Shown here one piece after another: positions 1 through 5,284 of a stretch of 7,241 nt of DNA. The stretch is from assembly GCA_045645805.1 (NCBI GenBank), contig JAZRJL010000044.1:1-7241 (forward strand), given 5' to 3'. The stretch's first letter is position 1, and each line of letters starts with the position of its first letter. This DNA comes from SIG440 sp045645805. GTDB taxonomy: Bacteria > Bacillota > Clostridia > Monoglobales > Monoglobaceae. The notes below the pieces were generated by a model. It did no database searches and had not been told where the DNA came from. It worked only from the letters and a program-made list of their open reading frames with translations. The position numbers and the translations under genes were made by a program.

Positions 1-1572
1 GAAAATTCACTTTTCAGCATACTACAGCGCGTAGGTCGCTCGTTTATGCTACCAATCGCTCTTTTACCCATAGCGGGTCTGCTCTTGGGTATAGGCTCAT
101 CACTCACCAATCCTACAACAATTGCAACCTACAACCTGACAGCAATTCTTGGCCCTGGAACATTTTTAAATACAGTAATGCAAATCCTTGCTCAGACAGG
201 AAGCATTGTATTTGCCAACCTGCCCATTATTTTTGCTATGGGTGTTGCACTTGGTATGGCTGAAAAAGAGCACGGAACCGCTGTTCTTTCTGCAGCAATA
301 GCGTTCTTTATTATGCACCAGACAATTTCAACATTGCTCAGCATAAGCGGTCAGCTTGCCGAGGGCGAGATGCTTTCGGGTACAATTGCAAACGTAGTTG
401 GTATTCAGTCTCTTGAAATGGGTGTTTTCGGTGGTATAATTGTCGGTCTTGGTGTTGCGGCTCTTCATAACCGCTTTTACAAAATTCAGCTGCCAACGGT
501 AATTTCATTCTTTGGCGGTGTAAGATTTGTACCCATTATTTCAACCTTTGTGTATATCCTTGTGGGTATTTTGATGTACTTTGTATGGCCCTTTATACAG
601 CGTGCAATTTACTCGCTTGGCGGACTTGTTTTAAATTCAGGGTACTTCGGCACATTCATTTACGGAACAATCGAGCGTGCTCTTATCCCATTTGGACTTC
701 ATCACGTATTTTATATGCCATTCTGGCAAACGGGTCTTGGCGGCAGTATGGTCATTGACGGGCAAACGGTTATGGGTGCTCAGAACATCTTTTTTGCTCA
801 GCTTGCATCACCCAATACCACACAGTTCTCGGTTGAAGCAACCCGTTTTATGAGCGGAAAGTTCCCGTTTATGATATTTGGACTTCCGGGTGCCGCACTT
901 GCAATGTATACCGTTGCCAAGCCGACAAAGAAGAAGGTTGCAGGTGGCCTTTTACTTTCAGCCGCCCTTACCTCTATTATTACCGGTATAACCGAGCCAA
1001 TTGAATTTACCTTCCTTTTTGTTGCTCCTGTGCTTTATGTAATCCACAGTATTTTTGCCGGTCTTGCGTATATGATAATGCATATTTTGAATGTTGGAAT
1101 AGGTATGACCTTCTCGGGTGGTATAATTGACCTGTTTCTTTTCGGAATTCTTCAGGGCAACGACAAAACAAACTGGATAAATGTAATCTGGGTAGGTCTT
1201 ATCTATTTTGCAATATACTATTTCCTTTTCCGCACTCTTATCAGAAAGTTCAACTTTGTCACACCCGGACGCGAGGATGACGAGGCAGAAACAAAGCTTT
1301 ATACCAGAAAGGACGTAAATGCTGCAAAGGAAGACAAATCAGCACTTATCTGCGAGGGTCTTGGCGGCAAGGAGAACCTTGCCAATGTGGATTGCTGTGC
1401 AACCCGACTTCGTGTAACTGTCAAGGACAGCTCGCTTGTAAACGATGCACTTTTAAAGCAGAGCGGAGCATCGGGTATAATCAAAAGCGGTTCAGGCGTT
1501 CAGGTAATCTATGGACCAAGGGTGACTGTAATCAAAAGTAATCTTGAGGATTACCTTGATTCAATCTCGTAA
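1..1572 (+). CDS. PTS sugar transporter EIICB (glucose/maltose/alpha-glucoside family), 5' end outside window
   Basis: Membrane permease of the phosphotransferase system: EIIC carries a sugar across the membrane and EIIB phosphorylates it. The frame is open from base 1; the residues before the Met at 46 (ENSLFSILQRVGRSF) match the usual N-terminus of the family, so the real start lies just upstream. Of 523 visible residues (numbered from base 1), about 16-430 are hydrophobic EIIC helices with the conserved GITEPIEF motif (329-336). About 450-523 form EIIB, with phospho-acceptor Cys466 in DCCATRLR. No EIIA domain is fused, so phosphate must come from an EIIA encoded elsewhere. The phrases GLHHVFYMPFWQT and GAQNIFFAQLA recall MalX/MalP-type maltose or alpha-glucoside permeases more than PtsG, but substrate is inferred. 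Visible length is close to the roughly 530 aa of MalX. No clear terminator follows; only an A/T-rich palindrome lies before the tRNA promoter. Confidence 0.93.
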   Translation, partial: ENSLFSILQRVGRSFMLPIALLPIAGLLLGIGSSLTNPTTIATYNLTAILGPGTFLNTVMQILAQTGSIVFANLPIIFAMGVALGMAEKEHGTAVLSAAIAFFIMHQTISTLLSISGQLAEGEMLSGTIANVVGIQSLEMGVFGGIIVGLGVAALHNRFYKIQLPTVISFFGGVRFVPIISTFVYILVGILMYFVWPFIQRAIYSLGGLVLNSGYFGTFIYGTIERALIPFGLHHVFYMPFWQTGLGGSMVIDGQTVMGAQNIFFAQLASPNTTQFSVEATRFMSGKFPFMIFGLPGAALAMYTVAKPTKKKVAGGLLLSAALTSIITGITEPIEFTFLFVAPVLYVIHSIFAGLAYMIMHILNVGIGMTFSGGIIDLFLFGILQGNDKTNWINVIWVGLIYFAIYYFLFRTLIRKFNFVTPGREDDEAETKLYTRKDVNAAKEDKSALICEGLGGKENLANVDCCATRLRVTVKDSSLVNDALLKQSGASGIIKSGSGVQVIYGPRVTVIKSNLEDYLDSIS

Positions 1573-1590
1573 AAAATAGGTAAATAAAAA

Positions 1591-1644
1591 TTTAAAAAAT
1601 TTTTTAAAAAAAGTATTGACAAATATTCCAAACGGTAGTATACT
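1591..1644 (+). promoter_or_regulatory. Strong sigma-A promoter with A/T-rich UP-like region for the tRNA pair
   Basis: The -35 box TTGACA (1616-1621) and -10 box TATACT (1639-1644) are separated by exactly 17 bp, close to the sigma-A consensus. Directly upstream is an 18-bp perfect A/T palindrome (1591-1608, TTTAAAAAATTTTTTAAA) where an UP element would sit. Predicted transcription start is near 1651, about 13 nt before the mature 5' end of tRNA-Leu. The fit is what is expected for a highly expressed stable-RNA promoter. Confidence 0.9.
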
Positions 1645-1663
1645 ATAAAAGCTGTTTGGATAT

Positions 1664-1748
1664 GCGAGCATGCTGGAATAGGCAGACAGGCACGTTTGAG
1701 GGGCGTGTGTCAACCGACGTGTGGGTTCAAGTCCCACTGCTCGCACCA
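1664..1748 (+). tRNA. tRNA-Leu (anticodon GAG)
   Basis: An 85-nt class II tRNA with encoded CCA. Acceptor stem GCGAGCA (1664-1670) pairs with TGCTCGC (1738-1744), then discriminator A1745 and CCA 1746-1748. The D arm is CTG/CAG. The anticodon stem CACGT (1691-1695)/GCGTG (1703-1707) frames the loop TTGAGGG with anticodon GAG at 1698-1700. A 13-nt variable arm (1708-1720) contains a GTC/GAC stem, as required for Leu or Ser tRNAs. The T arm is GTGGG-TTCAAGT-CCCAC (1721-1737). The GAG anticodon reads CUC and CUU codons. An alternative register giving TGA (Ser) breaks the anticodon stem, so Leu is preferred. Confidence 0.96.
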
Positions 1749-1780
1749 AATACTTTTTTATTTAATAAGAAAATTTATAT

Positions 1781-1854
1781 TGCCGGATTGTGTAAAGGTA
1801 GCACAGCAGACTCTGACTCTGTTTGTCTGGGTTCGAATCCTAGTCCGGCAGCCA
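1781..1854 (+). tRNA. tRNA-Gln (anticodon CTG)
   Basis: A 74-nt class I tRNA with encoded CCA. Acceptor TGCCGGA (1781-1787) pairs with TCCGGCA (1844-1850); discriminator G1851, CCA 1852-1854. The D arm is GTGT/GCAC. The anticodon stem GCAGA/TCTGT flanks the loop CTCTGAC with anticodon CTG at 1813-1815. The T arm is CTGGG-TTCGAAT-CCTAG. A weak U1-A72 pair and G73 discriminator agree with known glutamine identity elements. It lies 32 nt after tRNA-Leu with no promoter or hairpin between them, so both are probably one transcript. Confidence 0.97.
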
Positions 1855-1855
1855 G

Positions 1856-1886
1856 AAAAAAGCATCGACTATGTCGGTGCTTTTTT
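1856..1886 (+). terminator. Rho-independent terminator of the tRNA operon
   Basis: Stem AGCATCGAC (1861-1869) pairs with GTCGGTGCT (1873-1881) with one G-U pair and a 3-nt loop, followed by T6 (1881-1886). The A-tract before it (1856-1861) extends the stem and makes it potentially active in both directions. It starts 2 nt after the tRNA-Gln CCA. Confidence 0.93.
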
Positions 1887-1889
1887 CAA

Positions 1890-2057
1890 TGAAATTTGCC
1901 TGCGGCAAGTGAAATACGCTTTGCGTATGAAATATTGCTTCGAAATATGAAATATGCCTTACGGCATGTGTAAGGCATATTTTATTTCACATTTTTCTGC
2001 AAGAAAAATATTTCATAATCCGAAGGATTATTTCATATCAACAAAGTTGATATTTCA
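1890..2057. repeat. Array of seven small hairpins with inverted-polarity TGAAAT/ATTTCA spacers
   Basis: TGAAAT occurs at 1890, 1910, 1928 and 1948; its reverse complement ATTTCA occurs at 1984, 2010, 2030 and 2052. Between them lie palindromes of unrelated sequence: TTGCC/GGCAA (1896-1908), ATACGC/GCGTAT (1914-1928), ATATT/AATAT (1932-1948), a central 13-bp perfect stem (1950-1962 with 1970-1982), ATTTTTCT/AGAAAAAT (1991-2009), TAATCC/GGATTA (2016-2030) and TATCAAC/GTTGATA (2036-2052). Five of the seven have 3-nt loops. The unit period is about 18-26 bp. The array lies between the tRNA terminator and the convergent minus-strand operon. It resembles intergenic hairpin clusters I loosely recall from gut Clostridia, but I cannot name a family. 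Confidence 0.85.
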
Positions 2058-2079
2058 TTAAAACATACTGCATCAAAAT

Positions 2080-2214
2080 AGTTCGGTTTTACTTATTACC
2101 AAAAATCTTGACATTGATATTTAAGTCGGGCTTGATTGAAGGGTAAGGCTGCAATGTTTTAGGAAGAATTAAGTTCCAGACGGCATTTTTTTGACTGTTC
2201 GTAAAACCGCAAAA
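2080..2214. other. Non-coding stretch bounded by a short inverted repeat, possible relic or MITE-like segment
   Basis: CGGTTTTAC at 2084-2092 is perfectly repeated in inverse as GTAAAACCG at 2201-2209. A further AGTT outside the left copy matches AACT outside the right copy, with a 3-nt offset. On the minus strand one frame is open from 2214 down to a TAA at 2089-2091 (about 41 codons) but it has no start codon or ribosome site. The pieces NLILPKTLQPYPSIKP and DLNINVKIFGNK read like protein, though chance is possible. I see no other gene or RNA in the gap between the hairpin array and the terminator at 2230. Confidence 0.4.
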
Positions 2215-2229
2215 CTAATTGTAGATACC

Positions 2230-2265
2230 AAAAAAACTCTCGCTGTTACACAGAGAGAGTTTTTT
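2230..2265 (-). terminator. Terminator closing the minus-strand mazF operon (likely bidirectional)
   Basis: CTCTC (2237-2241) pairs with GAGAG (2255-2259). After one G-A mismatch the stem continues with CTGT (2243-2246)/ACAG (2250-2253) to a 3-nt loop. On the minus strand the stem is followed by T7 (complement of A2230-2236). On the plus strand it is followed by T6 (2260-2265), so it could stop transcription from either side. It lies 33 nt beyond the stop codon of the last minus-strand gene. Confidence 0.9.
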
Positions 2266-2297
2266 GTATTTAAACTAAACAATATAAGCAAATTTAA

Positions 2298-2765
2298 TTA
2301 CTTCAGAGTATATCCACCCTTAACCATAACGATTACGTCATTTTTAGCTTCAATACCTCTGCCGTCGTCGACGGGAACAATAAGCAGATGGTTTGAGGGC
2401 ATATCTGTACCGTTGCTTAAATCAAAGCCTGCGGTAGTGTCTGCGAGACCGCCTTTTTCGGTTGCAATAACTGTTGCCTTGCCCATTCTGAGTATCAGCT
2501 CGCAGCCGTCACTACAAATCAGCTTTTGTCCGGATGTCATATTGACAATTTTAAAGCTTTGAGCGGATGCTGTGCCGCCGGAGTTTATCTCGCTGATTTT
2601 ATTTTCAACATACTGCTTTATCTGCGGCATAAGCACTGTTTCAATATAGTTCTTTGAAATAAGCGGGTCATCCTGACCGCCCGGCTCGGCAAGAACAATG
2701 CTGAATACTGATGCAAGGCACAAAACCACTGCCGCCAGTCTTATTTTACCAAATTTTCTTTTCAT
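2298..2765 (-). CDS. Small exported protein of unknown function, downstream of mazF
   Basis: 155 aa from the ATG at 2765. This start is chosen over a TTG at 2810 because a ribosome site (GGGGTGA) lies 5 nt upstream and the protein then begins with a classic signal peptide: basic MKRKFGKIR, hydrophobic core about 10-25, likely cleavage after Ala26 (IVLA-EP). There is no lipobox and no second helix, so it is probably released or wall-associated. A predicted helical stretch (about 38-60) leads to a C-terminal domain (about 70-155) with ELILRMGKATVI, DLSNGT, NHLLIVPVDDGRGI and VMVKGGYT. I recall this C-terminal pattern in other secreted proteins of Clostridia and Bacilli, but no function. Two cysteines (84, 88) lie in ICSDGC. 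The start is 31 nt after the mazF stop, so it is probably co-transcribed with mazF and ends the operon. Confidence 0.82.
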   Translation of the reverse strand: MKRKFGKIRLAAVVLCLASVFSIVLAEPGGQDDPLISKNYIETVLMPQIKQYVENKISEINSGGTASAQSFKIVNMTSGQKLICSDGCELILRMGKATVIATEKGGLADTTAGFDLSNGTDMPSNHLLIVPVDDGRGIEAKNDVIVMVKGGYTLK

Positions 2766-2770
2766 TTTTA

Positions 2771-2777
2771 TCACCCC
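2771..2777 (-). promoter_or_regulatory. Ribosome binding site fixing the start at 2765
   Basis: GGGGTGA on the minus strand, 5 nt before ATG 2765. It matches the GAGGTGA form of the Shine-Dalgarno sequence with one A-to-G change that still allows a G-U pair. No such site precedes the alternative TTG at 2810. Confidence 0.75.
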
Positions 2778-2796
2778 GTAAAAATCTGTTTGTTTT

Positions 2797-3141
2797 CTAT
2801 AAAAGTCCAAAGCTTATTTCAAGAGCCTCATTAACTCTTGTCATAAGAGCATCGTCAAGATGCCCGATTTTTTCTTTGAGCCGTCTTTTGTCTATTGTCC
2901 GTATCTGCTCGGCAAGCACAACCGAATCCTTTGAAAGACCGTATTCGTTTGCATCAAGCTCGATATGGGTAGGCATTTTTGCCTTGTTTATCTGTGAAGT
3001 AATGGCTGTTGCAATAACGGTAGGGCTGTATTTGTTACCGATATCGTTTTGGATAATCAGCACCGGTCTTACACCGCCCTGCTCTGAGCCCACAACAGGG
3101 CTAAGATCTGCATAATAAATGTCTCCTCGTTTAACTATCAC
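2797..3141 (-). CDS. mazF: MazF/NdoA (EndoA) endoribonuclease toxin
   Basis: 114 aa, start GTG at 3141. A PemK/MazF-family mRNA interferase, almost collinear with B. subtilis NdoA (116 aa), which cleaves single-stranded RNA at a short U-rich site (UACAU). Visible family features: MIVKRGDIYYADLSPVVGSE at the N-terminus, GGVRPVLIIQND (22-33) and KMPTH (55-59). The catalytic Arg25 and Thr48 of NdoA are both present at the same numbers, so an active RNase is expected; cleavage specificity is inferred from similarity. It overlaps the antitoxin gene by 11 nt, with GGAG (3153-3156) 11 nt before the start, which favours coupled translation. Gene order alr - antitoxin - mazF matches B. subtilis alrA - ndoAI - ndoA. 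Confidence 0.97.
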   Translation of the reverse strand: MIVKRGDIYYADLSPVVGSEQGGVRPVLIIQNDIGNKYSPTVIATAITSQINKAKMPTHIELDANEYGLSKDSVVLAEQIRTIDKRRLKEKIGHLDDALMTRVNEALEISFGLL

Positions 3142-3331
3142 AATAATTCACGCTCCGCAAGTTATGTTCAGCAAGGCTTAAGGCGTCATTGTCCGAGGAC
3201 AAGCCCTCTTCTGCCAGCTGACAGTTGATTCGGGACATTTCAAGGTAGCCTTTTTCAAGGCTCTCTCTGTGCTTTTCAAGGCAGAAAGACGTAGTTTCAC
3301 TGTGTTGCGTTTCTAAACTTTTTGTCCTCAC
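3131..3331 (-). CDS. Shortened MazE/EndoAI-type antitoxin lacking the ribbon-helix-helix domain
   Basis: 66 aa, start GTG at 3331. It sits in the antitoxin position directly before mazF and overlaps it by 11 nt. Residues 27-40 (KGYLEMSRINCQLA) correspond to the toxin-binding C-terminal segment of B. subtilis EndoAI (RGYMEMAKINLNIS), followed by an acidic tail (EEGLSSDNDA). The usual 45-residue N-terminal ribbon-helix-helix that binds DNA is absent: the first 26 residues are polar and do not resemble it, a stop (TGA) lies in frame six codons upstream of the GTG, and the gap to alr is too small for it. It therefore probably neutralises MazF but cannot repress its own promoter in the standard way. 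The antitoxin assignment rests on position and one motif, so it is likely but not certain. Confidence 0.8.
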   Translation of the reverse strand: MRTKSLETQHSETTSFCLEKHRESLEKGYLEMSRINCQLAEEGLSSDNDALSLAEHNLRSVNYCDS

Positions 3332-3336
3332 AAAAG

Positions 3337-3343
3337 CACCCCC
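3337..3343 (-). promoter_or_regulatory. Ribosome binding site fixing the GTG start of the antitoxin
   Basis: GGGGGTG on the minus strand, 5 nt before GTG 3331. Like the site before the exported protein gene, it is a G-rich variant of GGAGGTG. No other start with a site fits upstream, since an in-frame TGA lies between. Confidence 0.7.
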
Positions 3344-3361
3344 GTATCAACCTTCACTTAC

Positions 3362-3390
3362 ATCATACGTGAAAATTTTTATTGTGACAG
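3362..3390 (-). promoter_or_regulatory. Probable sigma-A promoter for antitoxin-mazF
   Basis: On the minus strand, CTGTCA (3390-3385; 4 of 6 to consensus) and TATGAT (3367-3362; 5 of 6) are separated by 17 bp. Transcription would begin near 3355, giving a leader of about 24 nt before GTG 3331. It lies in the 92-nt gap after alr, the widest gap in the minus-strand block, so the toxin module can be expressed apart from alr, although no terminator separates them. Confidence 0.7.
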
Positions 3391-3423
3391 TAAATACATC
3401 CGAAAGTGTTTTCTATGTAGCAT

Positions 3424-4626
3424 TTACTCGTCCTTGCCGCCAAGCAGATAATTCACACTTCCTGCCGGCTTGCCGTCCTTAATATAAATACGGGGAATAC
3501 GCTTGCCCACAATACAGGCAATTTCGTAGTTGATTGTACCCATTTTGTTAGCAACACTCTCGATGGAAATACTTCCATCTCCGCTTGTGCCAAACAGGGT
3601 AACCTCGTCACCGATATTTATATTATTGACATTTGTTACATCAAACATACACTGGTCCATACAAATTTTTCCCAACTGATTTACCAGCACTCCGTCAACC
3701 AGGGCACAAGCCTTGCCTGAAAGAATGCGAGAATATCCGTCGGCATAACCAACCGCAATGGTTGCAATTTTTGTCTTTTTGTCTGTTATAAAGCTTCTGC
3801 CGTAGCTGATGCCTACACCGCTGTCGACCTCCTTGATGTTAATAACACGGGATTTAAAGGTCATCGCAGGCATAAGCCTTAGACCGTGATAGTTAACATC
3901 GGATGATGGGTACATTCCGTACATAATAACCCCTGCACGCACCATATCAAGTTGCATTTCGGGAAATCTTGCAAGGGCGGCACTGTTTGCAATATGTTTG
4001 ACGGGGATATCAAGCCCTCTTTTCGAGAGTTCATCCGTCATTTCGGTAAATCTTTTGAATTGAAGTCTTGTATAGCTGTCATCTGTTTCGTCGGAGGTGG
4101 AGAAATGTGAGAAAATTCCCTCAACCTCAATATTCGGCAGCTTGGAAATTTCAGTTATTTTTTCAATTGTTTTAAGGTTTTCTTCCGAATTGTCACCGTA
4201 GAGAAAGCCTATGCGGTTCATACCTGTATCGGTTTTAATATGAATTTTTGCAATTTTTCCAAGCTCTGATGCACGGTCTGAAAGCCGTTTCGCAAAGTCA
4301 AAGGTAAATACAGCAGGGGTAATTTCAAAGTTCAAAAGGTCATCAATGGAGTCGTCTGCTGAATTACCGAGAATAAGAAGAGGAACGGTTATTCCGCATT
4401 TGCGAAGCTGTACCGCCTCGTCAATAAATGCAACCGCCAAGGCATCAGCACCATTTTCAAGCACGGTCTTTGCGGTTTCAAAAACACCGTGTCCGTATGC
4501 ATCTGCCTTTACTACCCCCATAAGCCTGACATTTGGTTTAAGGCTTTTCTTTATTTCTCTGACATTTTGAGCTATTTTGTCCAGGTCAATTTCTGCCCAG
4601 GCTCTTTGAGTATTATTCATTTTCAC
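3424..4626 (-). CDS. alr: Alanine racemase
   Basis: 400 aa. PLP-dependent cytoplasmic enzyme interconverting L- and D-alanine, supplying D-Ala for peptidoglycan. The fold-type III signature VVKADAYGHG carries the PLP lysine (Lys40). The second catalytic base is Tyr275 in GISYGRSF. Lys131 in IKTDTGMNRIG is at the position carbamylated in the Geobacillus enzyme. GYADG (293-297) and ICMDQ (321-325) are family motifs. Length is normal. The start is ambiguous: GTG 4626 lies 4 nt after GGAG (4631-4634), whereas ATG 4620 (398 aa) lies 10 nt after it. The gene begins 12 nt after the upstream lipoprotein gene, so the two are surely co-transcribed. In C. difficile a racemase gene (alr2) follows gerS in the same way. 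Nothing looks damaged. Confidence 0.97.
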   Translation of the reverse strand: MKMNNTQRAWAEIDLDKIAQNVREIKKSLKPNVRLMGVVKADAYGHGVFETAKTVLENGADALAVAFIDEAVQLRKCGITVPLLILGNSADDSIDDLLNFEITPAVFTFDFAKRLSDRASELGKIAKIHIKTDTGMNRIGFLYGDNSEENLKTIEKITEISKLPNIEVEGIFSHFSTSDETDDSYTRLQFKRFTEMTDELSKRGLDIPVKHIANSAALARFPEMQLDMVRAGVIMYGMYPSSDVNYHGLRLMPAMTFKSRVINIKEVDSGVGISYGRSFITDKKTKIATIAVGYADGYSRILSGKACALVDGVLVNQLGKICMDQCMFDVTNVNNINIGDEVTLFGTSGDGSISIESVANKMGTINYEIACIVGKRIPRIYIKDGKPAGSVNYLLGGKDE

Positions 4627-4638
4627 TCGTCTCCGGTT

Positions 4639-5256
4639 TTAGTCAAATATTGTTTTTTCTATATCGCAATTTCGTTTAAAGTCGGTGTATTCTACTGTTA
4701 CAACAGGATTGTTGTTGATATCACGGGTTTCCAGTACAAGTGGAAGAAAGGTTTTGCTGTCAATTTCAAGATTCTGAACATACAGCCTTTCTGACCCGGG
4801 AGGTAAAAGACAGCTTAATGTAGTGGTTTTGCCGCCTAAATTGCCGCTTGTCTGAACCGATGTTTCTTCGCTTTTGAAGTATTCATCAAAAAAGTCACAA
4901 ATAAACATAACATTTTTTCCGCTTATTGCTTTTGCAGAAAATTCGGCATTGTCCCCGAAGCCCGAAAGAACCTTGTATGTGCCGTTTTTAAAGATATACC
5001 CGCTGCCTGAAACCTCCTCAGGAGCATCTACAAACAAAGCAAGACGGTCGGGCGCCTGATAAAACTGCCGTACAAAGTAACGGCTTTCGGTTTTGTCGCT
5101 TCGTACGGTGACGGTTGCCGCGGCATAAAAGGATTTCATATTGCTGTATCTTTGGTAAATTTCCTTGTATACATCGTGCTGCGAATTTTTCCCGCAGCCG
5201 CAAAGGCTTGTCATAAGTACAACGGCAATCAAAATTGCCAAAGTACTTTTTTTCAT
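4639..5256 (-). CDS. LolA-like lipoprotein related to YdcC/GerS
   Basis: 205 aa, start ATG at 5256 with AAAGG (5265-5269) 8 nt upstream. A signal peptide (MKKSTLAILIAVVLMTS) ends in a lipobox LCGC, so Cys21 should be lipid-modified and the protein anchored outside the membrane. The rest fits the LolA-like beta fold of the YdcC/GerS group: NMKSFYAAATVTV, an RLALFVDAPEEV segment, and the C-terminal KTFLPLVLETRD and VTVEYTDFKRN typical of these proteins. B. subtilis ydcC lies between acpS and alrA, exactly as here. In C. difficile the gerS lipoprotein gene precedes alr2 and is needed for spore germination. A role in sporulation or germination is inferred; general envelope stress or lipid binding is possible. 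Gaps of 28 nt upstream and 12 nt downstream support one operon. Confidence 0.85.
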   Translation of the reverse strand: MKKSTLAILIAVVLMTSLCGCGKNSQHDVYKEIYQRYSNMKSFYAAATVTVRSDKTESRYFVRQFYQAPDRLALFVDAPEEVSGSGYIFKNGTYKVLSGFGDNAEFSAKAISGKNVMFICDFFDEYFKSEETSVQTSGNLGGKTTTLSCLLPPGSERLYVQNLEIDSKTFLPLVLETRDINNNPVVTVEYTDFKRNCDIEKTIFD

Positions 5257-5284
5257 ACAATTTGCCTTTCATATATTTATTATA

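Noticed and set aside
1781..1854. tRNA-Gln as an attachment site of an integrated element
   Set aside because: No direct repeat of the tRNA 3' end and no integrase gene occur in the window.
1656..1950. Open frames of 78 and 84 codons on the plus strand across the tRNA genes
   Set aside because: They run through two complete tRNA cloverleaves and a terminator, have no ribosome site and look like translated tRNA sequence.
1890..2057. CRISPR array suggested by an approximately 20-bp period
   Set aside because: The recurring element is only 6 bp, reverses orientation midway, and the segments between are themselves palindromes; there are no direct repeats of CRISPR length and no cas genes.
2191..2562. 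Plus-strand open frame of 123 codons
   Set aside because: It starts in non-coding DNA, crosses the terminator hairpin and then lies antisense to the exported protein gene; the minus frame has a ribosome site and signal peptide.
3332..3423. Missing ribbon-helix-helix of the antitoxin hidden by a frameshift
   Set aside because: All three minus-strand frames of this 92-nt gap were read; they contain stops and promoter-like sequence and are too short for a 45-residue domain.
3391..3423. Terminator after alr
   Set aside because: GAAA/TTTC and ACAT/ATGT make only a weak interrupted hairpin with no T-run behind it, so read-through from alr into the antitoxin is likely.
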